Shown here piece by piece: positions 49,490 to 58,401 of a stretch of DNA of 64,000 nt. This DNA comes from Olsenella sp. oral taxon 807 (GTDB lineage Bacteria; Actinomycetota; Coriobacteriia; Coriobacteriales; Atopobiaceae). The DNA lies in contig NZ_CP012069.2 in NCBI RefSeq assembly GCF_001189515.2, positions 62,001-126,000 on the forward strand, in the 5' to 3' direction. The translations under genes were made by a program, and so were the position numbers. The notes beneath the pieces are model-generated. The model made no database searches, was not told where the DNA came from, and saw only the letters and a program-made list of their open reading frames with translations. How positions within the stretch are numbered: position 1 is the first letter of the stretch; each line of letters starts with the position of its first letter.

Positions 49490-49772
49490 CTCCTCGCGCC
49501 AACAATCTCTCAGCCGTCGATGACGTGGGCGCCGTTGTCGCCCTGGTCGCCTAATTGCTCGACCCGGTCGATTCCCAAGCATAGGCCGCTCCCGAAGAAG
49601 TTGCCCATCACCTGGCAGATCCGTGCCCATCCGTAGCAGTCTCCGCTCGGTGGGCGGTAGCCCTGTAGCTCGCAGTACCTGAGCAGTGGTGCGACCGTGT
49701 CCTTGCCGCGTTCCAGTGCAGGTAGACGCCGATCTCATGCTCCTTCGTGGTGATGACTGCCCTGTTTCCCAT
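49490..49772 (-). pseudogene. Conserved hypothetical island protein, frameshift and nonsense
   Basis: The start MGNRAVITTKEHEIGVYLHWN is that of a conserved small protein I associate with actinobacterial and Firmicutes genomic islands. A one-base deletion after WN shifts the frame; continuing in the next frame gives GGKDTVAPLLRYCELQGYRP, DCYGWARICQVMGNFFG and LGIDRVEQ, then NGAHVIDG-TGA-EIV where Trp is expected (TGG to TGA). Function unknown. It shares its leader with the integrase remnant at 46152. Confidence 0.6.
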
Positions 49773-50138
49773 GATTGGCCCCCTAAGCTTGTGGGGCGCC
49801 CCTTTGGCGCTCCCCGTGGCCCGGGCGGTGCCGGTGGCACGTGCGGCTGCAAGGGAGGAAGCAAAATCCGGAGGGCATGAGTTTTCGCTCATAGACATGA
49901 TGTGCGTAGCGAAGAGTTTTGTCGGCCTACTTGGACTCCGAAGTACGAATAGGTGGAGATAAAAGCGAGGCCAATACCTCATCGGGTTTAAACTATGGAT
50001 GACTAACGACAAGGAGACGCCGATGCAGCAGCCCCTCGCGACGAACGACGTCGCCCTCTTCTCCACCTCCAAGGAGAACCAGTACTTCGACCGCAAAAGC
50101 GCCCGCAAGGATGACAAGGAGATTGCCAAGCATATTAG

Positions 50139-51928
50139 CCCTAGTTCTTTCTGATTGTAGAACTACCGCCTGATCAAACCAAAGAAAATCGAGAAAATCG
50201 CAGGTCGAGGCCCCAAGGGGCCTCTCTTGTGCTATATTATATGTAGTGCTACTTACTACTTCCTGTGTGGCACGGGAGGCGACCGGGATGCCGTTCATAA
50301 AGGTGCAGAAGCTGGTCAGGGACGAGTCCGGCGCAATCAGGAGCGGGTCCGCCGCCGTGGTCGACACGTCGTACGTGCGCGGCGCCAAGTACCACTCGGC
50401 GCAGGCGGTGCGCGAGAGGCTGGGCAAGGTCGTCTGGCTCGCGGACGACAGGCGCTCGGGCGTGTTCGCGTCACCGACGCGCGGCCTGGTGGAGTACGAC
50501 GCGGACGCCGACGGATTCGCGCCGGTGGCCAAGGGCGACGAGCGGCTGGCGAACACGGGCGCGTTCCCCGAGCCGCCGCGGCACCTGGAGCTCGGCCCCG
50601 AGCACCTGCTGCTGTCGTTCCTGGGCGCCGATGGGGTCGCGGGGTGCCTCAGGGAGGCGCTCCCCGACGACCGGTCCTACCAGCGCGCCCTCGCCCACGT
50701 CACGCACGGCGTGGTGCGGGACGGGAGCCGCGAGACCTGCGACAACATGGTGGCCAGGTCCTTCGCGGCTCTGGCGCTGCCGGGCGTGCCGCCCGCGTCG
50801 CTGAGATCGGACACGGCGTTCTTCTCGGCGATGGGCGCCGACGGGGCGAAGGTCGCGTTCTTCAGGGCGTTCGCCAGGCTCATGAGGAGGACGAAGCCCG
50901 GCTTCGGCCGCGCATGCTACGTGGACTCCACCCCGCTCCCGAACGACGCGGTCGACAACCCGCTCAACGCCCTCTGCAGCCACGGGCTGAGGGGCGCGGC
51001 GGTCCAGATGCGCCTCGCGCTCGTGCTCGACGAGACGACGGGGCTGCCCGTCTGGTACGAGGTCGTGCCCGGCAACGTACTTGACCTCTCGACCATAAAG
51101 ACCGTGATGGGCGACGTCCTCGCCACGCTCGGCATCGAGGTCGTAACCGCGGTCCTCGACGCGGGCTACGCGTCGCGCGAGCTGCTCGAGGCCTTCTCCG
51201 AGGGCGAGAGGGACGTGCTGGTCAGGATGCCGGCGAGGAGGGGGTACCCGTACCGCGAGCTCTGGCGGGGCGTCCGCTCTCTGATCGGCAAGGGCAAGTA
51301 CGCGATCACGCGCTCCGGCCACCTCTACTTCGCCAGGAGGCGCGACGTCGAGGTGCAGGGCGTGAGGCTGCACTGCTACGTCTACGTGGACCAGACCAAC
51401 GCCACGCCGCGCTTCGCCAGGTGGCTGGACAAGAACCAGGAGAGGTTCGACGGGATGTCGCTCGCCGAGAAGGACTGGGAGACCGTGCGGCAGGGCTACT
51501 TCGTGCTGATGTCCACCAAGGTCGCGACGCCCCGCGAGATCCTGGACGAGTACTTCTGCCGCACCGAGATCGAGGGCGTCTTCAAGACCAGCAAGGACTA
51601 CCTGGGCCTGCTGCCGCTGCGCAAGTGGAGCGACCTCACCGTGCGCGGCAAGATCCTCGCCGACATCATCGGCACCATCGTGGTGCTCAGGATGCGCAAG
51701 GCGCTCGCCGGGGCCGACGTCTCCCTCACCGAGGTATGGGGCAAGGCCAGGTCGCTGTCCTGCTACACCAACGCCGACGGCAGGGTCGTGGTCGAGACGC
51801 CGTCGAGGCAGGTCCGCGAGTACTACAAGGCGCTCGGGGTGAAGGTGCCCTCGTCAATCGACGTCAGGGAATTCGACCGTGACGTCCTCGGCCTGGAGCT
51901 GTAGTTCTACAATTAGCGTCATCTAGGG
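50139..51928 (+). mobile_element. IS element copy 2, 1790 bp
   Basis: Same length and ends as copy 1 and same orientation; target duplication ATTAG at 50134-50138 and 51929-51933. It lies inside codon 39 of the AlbA_2 gene. Copies 1 and 2 are direct repeats 4.5 kb apart, so recombination between them could delete the AbiE and integrase remnants between them. Confidence 0.95.
50288..51904 (+). CDS. IS transposase, copy 2
   Basis: Identical 538-residue product to copy 1 with the same D, D, E residues and YREK box. Intact, so the element is potentially active. Confidence 0.93.
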   Translation: MPFIKVQKLVRDESGAIRSGSAAVVDTSYVRGAKYHSAQAVRERLGKVVWLADDRRSGVFASPTRGLVEYDADADGFAPVAKGDERLANTGAFPEPPRHLELGPEHLLLSFLGADGVAGCLREALPDDRSYQRALAHVTHGVVRDGSRETCDNMVARSFAALALPGVPPASLRSDTAFFSAMGADGAKVAFFRAFARLMRRTKPGFGRACYVDSTPLPNDAVDNPLNALCSHGLRGAAVQMRLALVLDETTGLPVWYEVVPGNVLDLSTIKTVMGDVLATLGIEVVTAVLDAGYASRELLEAFSEGERDVLVRMPARRGYPYRELWRGVRSLIGKGKYAITRSGHLYFARRRDVEVQGVRLHCYVYVDQTNATPRFARWLDKNQERFDGMSLAEKDWETVRQGYFVLMSTKVATPREILDEYFCRTEIEGVFKTSKDYLGLLPLRKWSDLTVRGKILADIIGTIVVLRMRKALAGADVSLTEVWGKARSLSCYTNADGRVVVETPSRQVREYYKALGVKVPSSIDVREFDRDVLGLEL

Positions 51929-53266
51929 ATTAGTGCCTTCGCTAACGCGTCGGGCGGTAAGCTCGTCATCGGCATCGAGGACGGCGGCGATGTCACGGGC
52001 TTCAGGAGAAACGGCGCCCGTAACATCGAGGACTTCGAGAGGGCGCCGCTCGCTACCTGCTCCCCGAGCCCCATCGTCCGCGCTGAGCGCGTCTCCGTGA
52101 CCAATTCGGCCGGCGAGGATGACATAGTGCTCGTCTTGGATATCGAGGCGTCCTCGAGCCACGTCATCTCCCGCTTGAGCGACGGCGAGGTCTTCCTGCG
52201 GCAGAATGACAGGAGCGTTAGGCTGACCCGCGGGCAGGTCCTGGCCCTCGAGTACGATAAGGGCCAGCGCGCCTTCGAGGACGAGCTCATCGAGGACTCC
52301 TCGATAGAGGACGTCGACCACGAGGTCCTGGATAGGTATAAGGGAGTCCTTGGGACCGACCTTCCTGACGAGCAGGTGCTTAGATCCAGGCGCTTCATGC
52401 GTGACGGCAAGCTGACCGTCGCGGGCGCACTGCTCTTCGCAGGTGATCCGTCTGCGATGATGCCCCAGGCGCGCGTGCGCGTGCTGCGCTACGATGGCAC
52501 GAGGGCCGAGACCGGTAAGCGCCTCAACATCACGAAAGAGCGCGTGTTCTGCGGCCCTCTTCCCAGGGTCATCGAGGGCGCATACTCGCTTATCTCCGGT
52601 ATGCTGCGAGAGTTCCAGTTCCTGGCGTCGGATGGCAAGTTCCGAACGGTCCCAGAGTACCCTGAGTTTGCGTGGTTCGAGGGACTTGTGAACGCCGTCA
52701 CGCACCGCGACTACGCCTATCGCGGCGACTACGTGCGCGTCTCGGTCTTCGACGACCGCTTGGAGATTGTGAGTCCGGGTGCGCTGCCCAACATCGTGAC
52801 GCTCGACAACATGATGACGACGCGCTACTCGCGTAATCCGCGCATAGCGCGTACCCTCGTCGAGTTCGGCTGGGTTCGCGAGCTCAACGAGGGCGTGCCG
52901 CGCATCTACAGCGAGATGCAGAGCATGCTGCTCAAGGACCCCACCTACTCCGAGCCGGGCGGCGCCAAGGTCCAGCTGACGCTCGAGAACAACATCGTCG
53001 CGCGTACGGTGAGACGCCATGAGGCCCTCGAGGACAGGTTGACCGAAGGGGTGGTCTCCGCGCTCGACGAGTACGAGCTGGCGGCGGTGCGCCTCGCCTT
53101 CACGAATGGGAGGGTCACGGCCAAGGAGCTCGCTGAGCGCATTGGCCGCAGCCAGAGAACCGCCACCAGAGTGCTTAAGGGCATTGCCGGGCCAGGGGGC
53201 CTGCTTGAGTGGCACGGCTCCTCGATCAACGACCCCCGTCAGTTCTATGCGCTGAGGTAGAATCCT

Positions 53267-53306
53267 CCTTGTCGTACCTTGTCGTACCTTGTCGTACCTT
53301 GTCGAA
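53267..53306. repeat. Tandem repeat CCTTGTCGTA x3.9
   Basis: A 10-bp unit repeated three times plus a 9-bp partial, starting 7 bp after the AlbA_2 stop. Later, related TGTCGGACCTG pieces occur near 53410-53440. It could be an array of protein-binding or slippage-generated repeats. Confidence 0.6.
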
Positions 53307-53450
53307 GCCCCGAAGAACCCCTTGGACCTATTCCGCGTAGCCCGTTTACCTGCGACGCGTTGAGTCTGGTTCCGAAGTTTCCATCGCGTCATAGCCCTGC
53401 CGTGACTTTGTCGGAGCATGTCGGACCTGTCGGACCTCGCGGTCCCGTCT

Positions 53451-53572
53451 CTACAGCAGTCCGTCCAGCTTCTCCATCTGGGTACGCTTGCCGTCCTCAA
53501 GGTTGTCGGTGTAGGCGCGTAGTGTCATGGCGGGGTCCGCGTGGCCGAGCAGCGTCGAGACCGTCTGTCACA
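53451..53572 (-). pseudogene. Integrase C-terminal remnant of a second type
   Basis: About 40 codons read TVSTLLGHADPAMTLRAY and then TDNLEDGKRTQMEKLDGLL-stop. GHADPAMTLRAY carries the last catalytic His and the Tyr of tyrosine recombinases, but the ending differs from the integrases at 30, 48 and 54 kb, so it comes from another element. Everything upstream is missing. Confidence 0.65.
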
Positions 53573-53605
53573 TTCTGTGACCTTAGAGCTAGAGATCTCA
53601 TTTTT

Positions 53606-54541
53606 CTATTTGTCAAGCGCGGCGACAATCGAGCCAACGACGGCGGAGTCCTCAAGCTTGGCGACCGCGAAGCTCTTCTTGCCTGCGTCCTTCAGCGACG
53701 CCCCCACCAGGTAGCCCTCGATACCGTCTAGGATGAGGAAGCGGTCATGGAACGAGGCCGTGTGCCTGATCTCGAGCGTGGAGTACTGCGCGTTGAAGGT
53801 CTCGATGTCACACTTGGTGAGGCTGGTCTTTGGGTGCGTCCACACGGTGACGGAGACGCCTTGCCTCTTCTTAGCGAGGATGTTGAGCGTCCCCGTGTCC
53901 ACGTAGCCGTCAATCAGGACGATTTTTCGCTTGGCTCTCTGCACGAGGGAAACCAGCAGCTCGAACGTATCGTAGACCTGTCCCTCGAAGAAGACCTTCT
54001 GGCTCGGCGCCTCGTGAGTCTCCATGTAGTCGAAGACACGCTCGAAGCGCTCGTCGGTGCTCTTCTGATATTTGAGCTGTCTGAGCTCAACCGTGCGGAT
54101 CTGCTCGAACATATGGGCGTTGTCTGCGATGAAGTGTCGCATCTCTACGAAGGCGCGCATGATGCGGACGCTTGCATCAATTGCGACCCTGCTGCGGAGC
54201 ACGCCCGAGAGCATCGCCACGCCTTGCTCGGTGTACACATAAGGCATGTAACGGCGACCGCCAGCTGCGAATTTCTGCAGGTCATCGCTTGAGATGCCAA
54301 TTTGGCACCTCAAGTTTTCGTACTCGTCGTCAGTGAGCCTGAAGCGGAAGTCCTCGGGAAAGCGGTCCTCATTGCGCTTGGCGGCGCGGTTGAGGGCGCC
54401 GGTCTCGACCTCGTACAGTTCGGCAAGGTCGCTGTCGAGCATTACCTGCTGGCCTCGCACGGTGTAGATCATGTCCCTGATCTGCGCATCGTTGGAGGCG
54501 ATGATTGCAGATTCATTCCTAGCGGGTTCTTTTGCAGCCAT
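53606..54541 (-). CDS. ORF6N-domain protein with PLD-like C-terminus (copy 2)
   Basis: A 311-residue paralogue of the protein at 34824-35810, similar over its whole length: ORF6N domain (VRGQQVMLDSDLAELYEVET, PEDFRFRL, YTEQGVAMLSGVL), linker (RQLKYQKSTDERFERVFDYM) and C-terminal PLD-like part with SFHDRFLILDG and LVGAS. The H-x-R-x4-D motif again has Arg in place of Lys, so the change is shared, not decay. AGGAGGAAG precedes the ATG. Like copy 1 it lies within integrase and phage remnants. Confidence 0.8.
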   Translation of the reverse strand: MAAKEPARNESAIIASNDAQIRDMIYTVRGQQVMLDSDLAELYEVETGALNRAAKRNEDRFPEDFRFRLTDDEYENLRCQIGISSDDLQKFAAGGRRYMPYVYTEQGVAMLSGVLRSRVAIDASVRIMRAFVEMRHFIADNAHMFEQIRTVELRQLKYQKSTDERFERVFDYMETHEAPSQKVFFEGQVYDTFELLVSLVQRAKRKIVLIDGYVDTGTLNILAKKRQGVSVTVWTHPKTSLTKCDIETFNAQYSTLEIRHTASFHDRFLILDGIEGYLVGASLKDAGKKSFAVAKLEDSAVVGSIVAALDK

Positions 54542-54590
54542 GGCCGTAGTCTTCCTCCTCGAACCGATGATGCAATTCTATCAAGCGTGC

Positions 54591-54659
54591 TCACATCCAG
54601 CGCGAGACGGCGCGGAAGAGCCAGCGCACGAAGCGCCAGACGAGCCTAAAGATGCTCAT
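54591..54659 (-). CDS. 22-residue basic Trp/Phe-rich peptide overlapping integrase stop
   Basis: The ATG lies 14 nt inside the integrase 3' end with a strong AAGGAGG 5-9 bases before it. The product is MSIFRLVWRFVRWLF then RAVSRWM, with five Arg and four Trp in an amphipathic helix pattern, no acid. Two other integrase copies (30.1 and 48.5 kb) carry the same ORF at the same offset; only this one has both start and stop. Small cationic helices of this kind may insert in membranes or act as toxins or excision partners, which is inference. It could also be a conserved DNA site without translation. Confidence 0.5.
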   Translation of the reverse strand: MSIFRLVWRFVRWLFRAVSRWM

Positions 54660-55575
54660 GGCCTGCCTCCTTCTCCTCTGCGGCTGCGAGCATGGCCTTG
54701 AGCTGGTCCACCGAGAACGTGAGCGCGACGGCGCTTACGCTCGGCGCCGTGGCGGGACTCGGGAAGTCGTAGAGCGAGTCGAGGTCCACGTCGAACGAGT
54801 CCGCCACCTTGTCCACAGCCGCACGCTTCGCATCCGGGTCCACGTCGGCATAGATGTCCAGGGTCATGGATACGCTGGCATGCCCCAGGTAGCTCGCAAC
54901 GGTCCTCACGTCGCAGCCGCCAGCAATCATCATGGTGGCGAAGGTGTGCCTGAGGTCGTGGAAGGTGCAGGAAAAGCCGTTCATCTTGCAGAAGGCGGCG
55001 AAGTCCTTCCCGAGCTGCGTGGGGTTGTAGGGCCGACTCTTCTCCTCCTGCGTTCCCAGAATATACGGATCGCCCAGCGACACGCCCATCTCGCGCGCCA
55101 CGCGCTCCGCGTCGCGGCGCCTAGCGGAGAGCATCGTGTTCAGGTGCTTGGTGAGGGGGATTGTCCTGACGGAGCTCCCGGTCTTGGGCTCCTTCACGTA
55201 GAAGCCGCCCGGACCGTTTCCCAGGGCGTGGCTCACGGTTATGGTGCCGTCGTCGGAGAGGTCCGACCACCTGAGGGCGCAGACCTCGCCGCGCCTCATG
55301 CCCGTGGTGAGGGCGATCTCCACCGTGAAGCCCAAGGGCTGCGGCTCCGCCTGCATGGCGAGGCGCAGCATCCGCGTGCGCTCCTCACGCGAGAGGGCGT
55401 TGATGGGCGTCTTCACGCGCTTGGGCGGCTTGCAGAAGTCGTAGGGGTTCTTCGCTATGAGGTCCTGCGCCACGGCCCACTTGAGCGCCTGCTTGAATAG
55501 GCGGAAGGCCTTAGAGCAGCTCTTGGGCGCGTAGCTGTCCGCGCTCATGTCGTGCATCCATCCGGAGACGTCCGG
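54646..55575 (-). pseudogene. Tyrosine integrase lacking its N-terminal part
   Basis: About 308 residues match this integrase type: core-binding end DVSGWMHDMSADSYAPKSCS, then R (TTGMRRGEVCALRW), K (KEPKT), HDLRH, GHASV and Y (DIYADVDPD), so all catalytic residues are present. The arm-binding and first part of the core-binding domain are missing; upstream residues (frame open to 55701) overlap the DUF3784 gene and are unrelated. Translation could start internally at M in WMHDM, but no ribosome site is clear. The 22-codon ORF overlaps its end. Confidence 0.8.
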
Positions 55576-55651
55576 AGTACTTCTTCTTTTCCTAAGGACC
55601 AAAGCCAACGAAAGCAACGGTATCGGTAACAGCATCGCGGGTAACTTGCCG

Positions 55652-55963
55652 CTACTTTTTGCACTTCGTGTTTGCGAGGTAGACCATTGCGACGCTGTCA
55701 ACTGCGATGACGGCGGTTGACACGCACACGAGCACTATGGGGGCCGCCCCTCCCAGCAGTGCCAAGACGAAAATGACGAGCGTGGCCACGAGCATCCCTC
55801 CACCCATGACCCGGAGCAGCTTCCGCTCGTTCACCGTCTCCTTCTCCGCCTCGGTGGCAGTGTTGTAGCCCGCGATAAGGTTTGCTCCGTGACCGGACAG
55901 AAAGGCGACGGTCATGGCGGCGCACACCGCGAATATGACCCACAGCACGATACGTGCGAGCAT
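55652..55963 (-). CDS. DUF3784-family membrane protein
   Basis: A 103-residue protein with three hydrophobic segments (about residues 2-24, 47-67 and 72-93) and the family loop GHGANLIAGYNTATEAEKETVNERKLLRVMG. Function unknown. AGGTGG seven bases before favours the ATG at 55963; a GTG at 55972 is an alternative. It sits immediately upstream of the truncated integrase, at the point where the integrase was cut. Confidence 0.8.
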   Translation of the reverse strand: MLARIVLWVIFAVCAAMTVAFLSGHGANLIAGYNTATEAEKETVNERKLLRVMGGGMLVATLVIFVLALLGGAAPIVLVCVSTAVIAVDSVAMVYLANTKCKK

Positions 55964-55972
55964 ATCATCCAC

Positions 55973-56447
55973 CTCGAACTCTTCTGCTTGACCCTTTGTC
56001 CATTGTATGCCTGACAGCTCCTTGTCCCTTATTCGAGCAGCATGCCCTTCTCCATGCGTCCTCGTTGGCTATCGTCGGCACCCTGCGGGCGGCTTTGGCC
56101 GCTGTGGCTCGACTGTCCCTCATGTTGCCCCACGTCATATCCTGCGCAAAACCTGCGCCTTGAGCTGCCTCTCGGCGTCCCAGACCTCGGCCCTGTCCTC
56201 GTAGACGCTCCTCTCAAACCTCGGCATCCATGCGCTCGTTCTTCGCGGTGCCGGGGAATATCGCTCGGGCGTTCCTCATCTGTCACCTGCAAGCCCTGTG
56301 GGGTGAATGACCATGGGCTCCTCGTCCACTTGCTAGAGGGCATAGCATGTCCCTGAGGAGGCAGAGGAGCAGGCAACTCGTGAAAGGGCATCGAGGCGTG
56401 CTTGAGCGGTCGGTCCTTGTCCTTCTGGCCGTTATGGCAGACGTAAT
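55973..56447 (-). other. Decayed sequence interrupted by IS copy 3
   Basis: No intact gene. Leftward pieces look coding: MPRFERSVYEDRAEVWDAER (about 56135-56220), and, joining the flanks of IS copy 3, HSVDNYVCHNGQKDKDRPL, which resembles the cysteine region of IS1182-type transposases. Both are too short to name with confidence. Confidence 0.35.
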
Positions 56448-58237
56448 CCCTAGATGACGCTAATTGTAGAACTACAGCTCCAGGCCGAGGACGTCACGGT
56501 CGAATTCCCTGACGTCGATTGACGAGGGCACCTTCACCCCGAGCGCCTTGTAGTACTCGCGGACCTGCCTCGACGGCGTCTCGACCACGACCCTGCCGTC
56601 GGCGTTGGTGTAGCAGGACAGCGACCTGGCCTTGCCCCATACCTCGGTGAGGGAGACGTCGGCCCCGGCGAGCGCCTTGCGCATCCTGAGCACCACGATG
56701 GTGCCGATGATGTCGGCGAGGATCTTGCCGCGCACGGTGAGGTCGCTCCACTTGCGCAGCGGCAGCAGGCCCAGGTAGTCCTTGCTGGTCTTGAAGACGC
56801 CCTCGATCTCGGTGCGGCAGAAGTACTCGTCCAGGATCTCGCGGGGCGTCGCGACCTTGGTGGACATCAGCACGAAGTAGCCCTGCCGCACGGTCTCCCA
56901 GTCCTTCTCGGCGAGCGACATCCCGTCGAACCTCTCCTGGTTCTTGTCCAGCCACCTGGCGAAGCGCGGCGTGGCGTTGGTCTGGTCCACGTAGACGTAG
57001 CAGTGCAGCCTCACGCCCTGCACCTCGACGTCGCGCCTCCTGGCGAAGTAGAGGTGGCCGGAGCGCGTGATCGCGTACTTGCCCTTGCCGATCAGAGAGC
57101 GGACGCCCCGCCAGAGCTCGCGGTACGGGTACCCCCTCCTCGCCGGCATCCTGACCAGCACGTCCCTCTCGCCCTCGGAGAAGGCCTCGAGCAGCTCGCG
57201 CGACGCGTAGCCCGCGTCGAGGACCGCGGTTACGACCTCGATGCCGAGCGTGGCGAGGACGTCGCCCATCACGGTCTTTATGGTCGAGAGGTCAAGTACG
57301 TTGCCGGGCACGACCTCGTACCAGACGGGCAGCCCCGTCGTCTCGTCGAGCACGAGCGCGAGGCGCATCTGGACCGCCGCGCCCCTCAGCCCGTGGCTGC
57401 AGAGGGCGTTGAGCGGGTTGTCGACCGCGTCGTTCGGGAGCGGGGTGGAGTCCACGTAGCATGCGCGGCCGAAGCCGGGCTTCGTCCTCCTCATGAGCCT
57501 GGCGAACGCCCTGAAGAACGCGACCTTCGCCCCGTCGGCGCCCATCGCCGAGAAGAACGCCGTGTCCGATCTCAGCGACGCGGGCGGCACGCCCGGCAGC
57601 GCCAGAGCCGCGAAGGACCTGGCCACCATGTTGTCGCAGGTCTCGCGGCTCCCGTCCCGCACCACGCCGTGCGTGACGTGGGCGAGGGCGCGCTGGTAGG
57701 ACCGGTCGTCGGGGAGCGCCTCCCTGAGGCACCCCGCGACCCCATCGGCGCCCAGGAACGACAGCAGCAGGTGCTCGGGGCCGAGCTCCAGGTGCCGCGG
57801 CGGCTCGGGGAACGCGCCCGTGTTCGCCAGCCGCTCGTCGCCCTTGGCCACCGGCGCGAATCCGTCGGCGTCCGCGTCGTACTCCACCAGGCCGCGCGTC
57901 GGTGACGCGAACACGCCCGAGCGCCTGTCGTCCGCGAGCCAGACGACCTTGCCCAGCCTCTCGCGCACCGCCTGCGCCGAGTGGTACTTGGCGCCGCGCA
58001 CGTACGACGTGTCGACCACGGCGGCGGACCCGCTCCTGATTGCGCCGGACTCGTCCCTGACCAGCTTCTGCACCTTTATGAACGGCATCCCGGTCGCCTC
58101 CCGTGCCACACAGGAAGTAGTAAGTAGCACTACATATAATATAGCACAAGAGAGGCCCCTTGGGGCCTCGACCTGCGATTTTCTCGATTTTCTTTGGTTT
58201 GATCAGGCGGTAGTTCTACAATCAGAAAGAACTAGGG
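56448..58237 (-). mobile_element. IS element copy 3, 1790 bp, inverted
   Basis: Same length and ends as copies 1 and 2 but in opposite orientation; target duplication GTAAT at 56443-56447 and 58238-58242. With copies 1 and 2 it forms inverted repeats, so homologous recombination would invert the DNA between. Confidence 0.95.
56472..58088 (-). CDS. IS transposase, copy 3
   Basis: Identical 538-residue product to copies 1 and 2, intact, with all catalytic residues. Confidence 0.93.
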   Translation of the reverse strand: MPFIKVQKLVRDESGAIRSGSAAVVDTSYVRGAKYHSAQAVRERLGKVVWLADDRRSGVFASPTRGLVEYDADADGFAPVAKGDERLANTGAFPEPPRHLELGPEHLLLSFLGADGVAGCLREALPDDRSYQRALAHVTHGVVRDGSRETCDNMVARSFAALALPGVPPASLRSDTAFFSAMGADGAKVAFFRAFARLMRRTKPGFGRACYVDSTPLPNDAVDNPLNALCSHGLRGAAVQMRLALVLDETTGLPVWYEVVPGNVLDLSTIKTVMGDVLATLGIEVVTAVLDAGYASRELLEAFSEGERDVLVRMPARRGYPYRELWRGVRSLIGKGKYAITRSGHLYFARRRDVEVQGVRLHCYVYVDQTNATPRFARWLDKNQERFDGMSLAEKDWETVRQGYFVLMSTKVATPREILDEYFCRTEIEGVFKTSKDYLGLLPLRKWSDLTVRGKILADIIGTIVVLRMRKALAGADVSLTEVWGKARSLSCYTNADGRVVVETPSRQVREYYKALGVKVPSSIDVREFDRDVLGLEL

Positions 58238-58401
58238 GTAATTGTCCACGGAGTGCGGAAGCGGCGCAGAGAGAAGGGCACTCCGAAGCATATGGAGTGA
58301 TGCGATCAGAAAAGAGCGGCTCGGCTCACCAGGAGCCGGGTCGCCTGCGTACGGGAGCGCGTTTTCTGAGTCTACGTCAGCCGATGGAGACCGACCCACT
58401 G

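Larger units (their letters stand above)
50023..53260 (+). pseudogene. AlbA_2 (Schlafen-type) ATP-binding regulator split by IS copy 2
   Basis: Removing the IS and one copy of the 5-bp duplication (50139-51933) restores a single 480-codon frame from the ATG at 50023 (AAGGAG 5 bases upstream) to 53260. N-terminal AlbA_2 domain: NQYFDRKSARKDDKEIAKHI, AFANASGGKLVIGIED. C-terminal half: ATPase-type (HATPase_c_4) region with GLVNAVTHRDYAYRGDYVRV and LEIVSPGALPN, then a winged helix (AAVRLAFTNGRVTAKELAERIG). Such prote­ins are called RecG-like regulators and occur in islands. The downstream part alone could be made from internal starts but lacks AlbA_2. Confidence 0.9.

Noticed and set aside
45631-50138. 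Composite transposon bounded by IS copies 1 and 2
   Set aside because: Each copy has its own intact 5-bp duplication, which shows separate single insertions, not one composite event.
53267-53306. CRISPR or VNTR gene feature
   Set aside because: The 10-bp units are directly adjacent without spacers; recorded only as a tandem repeat.
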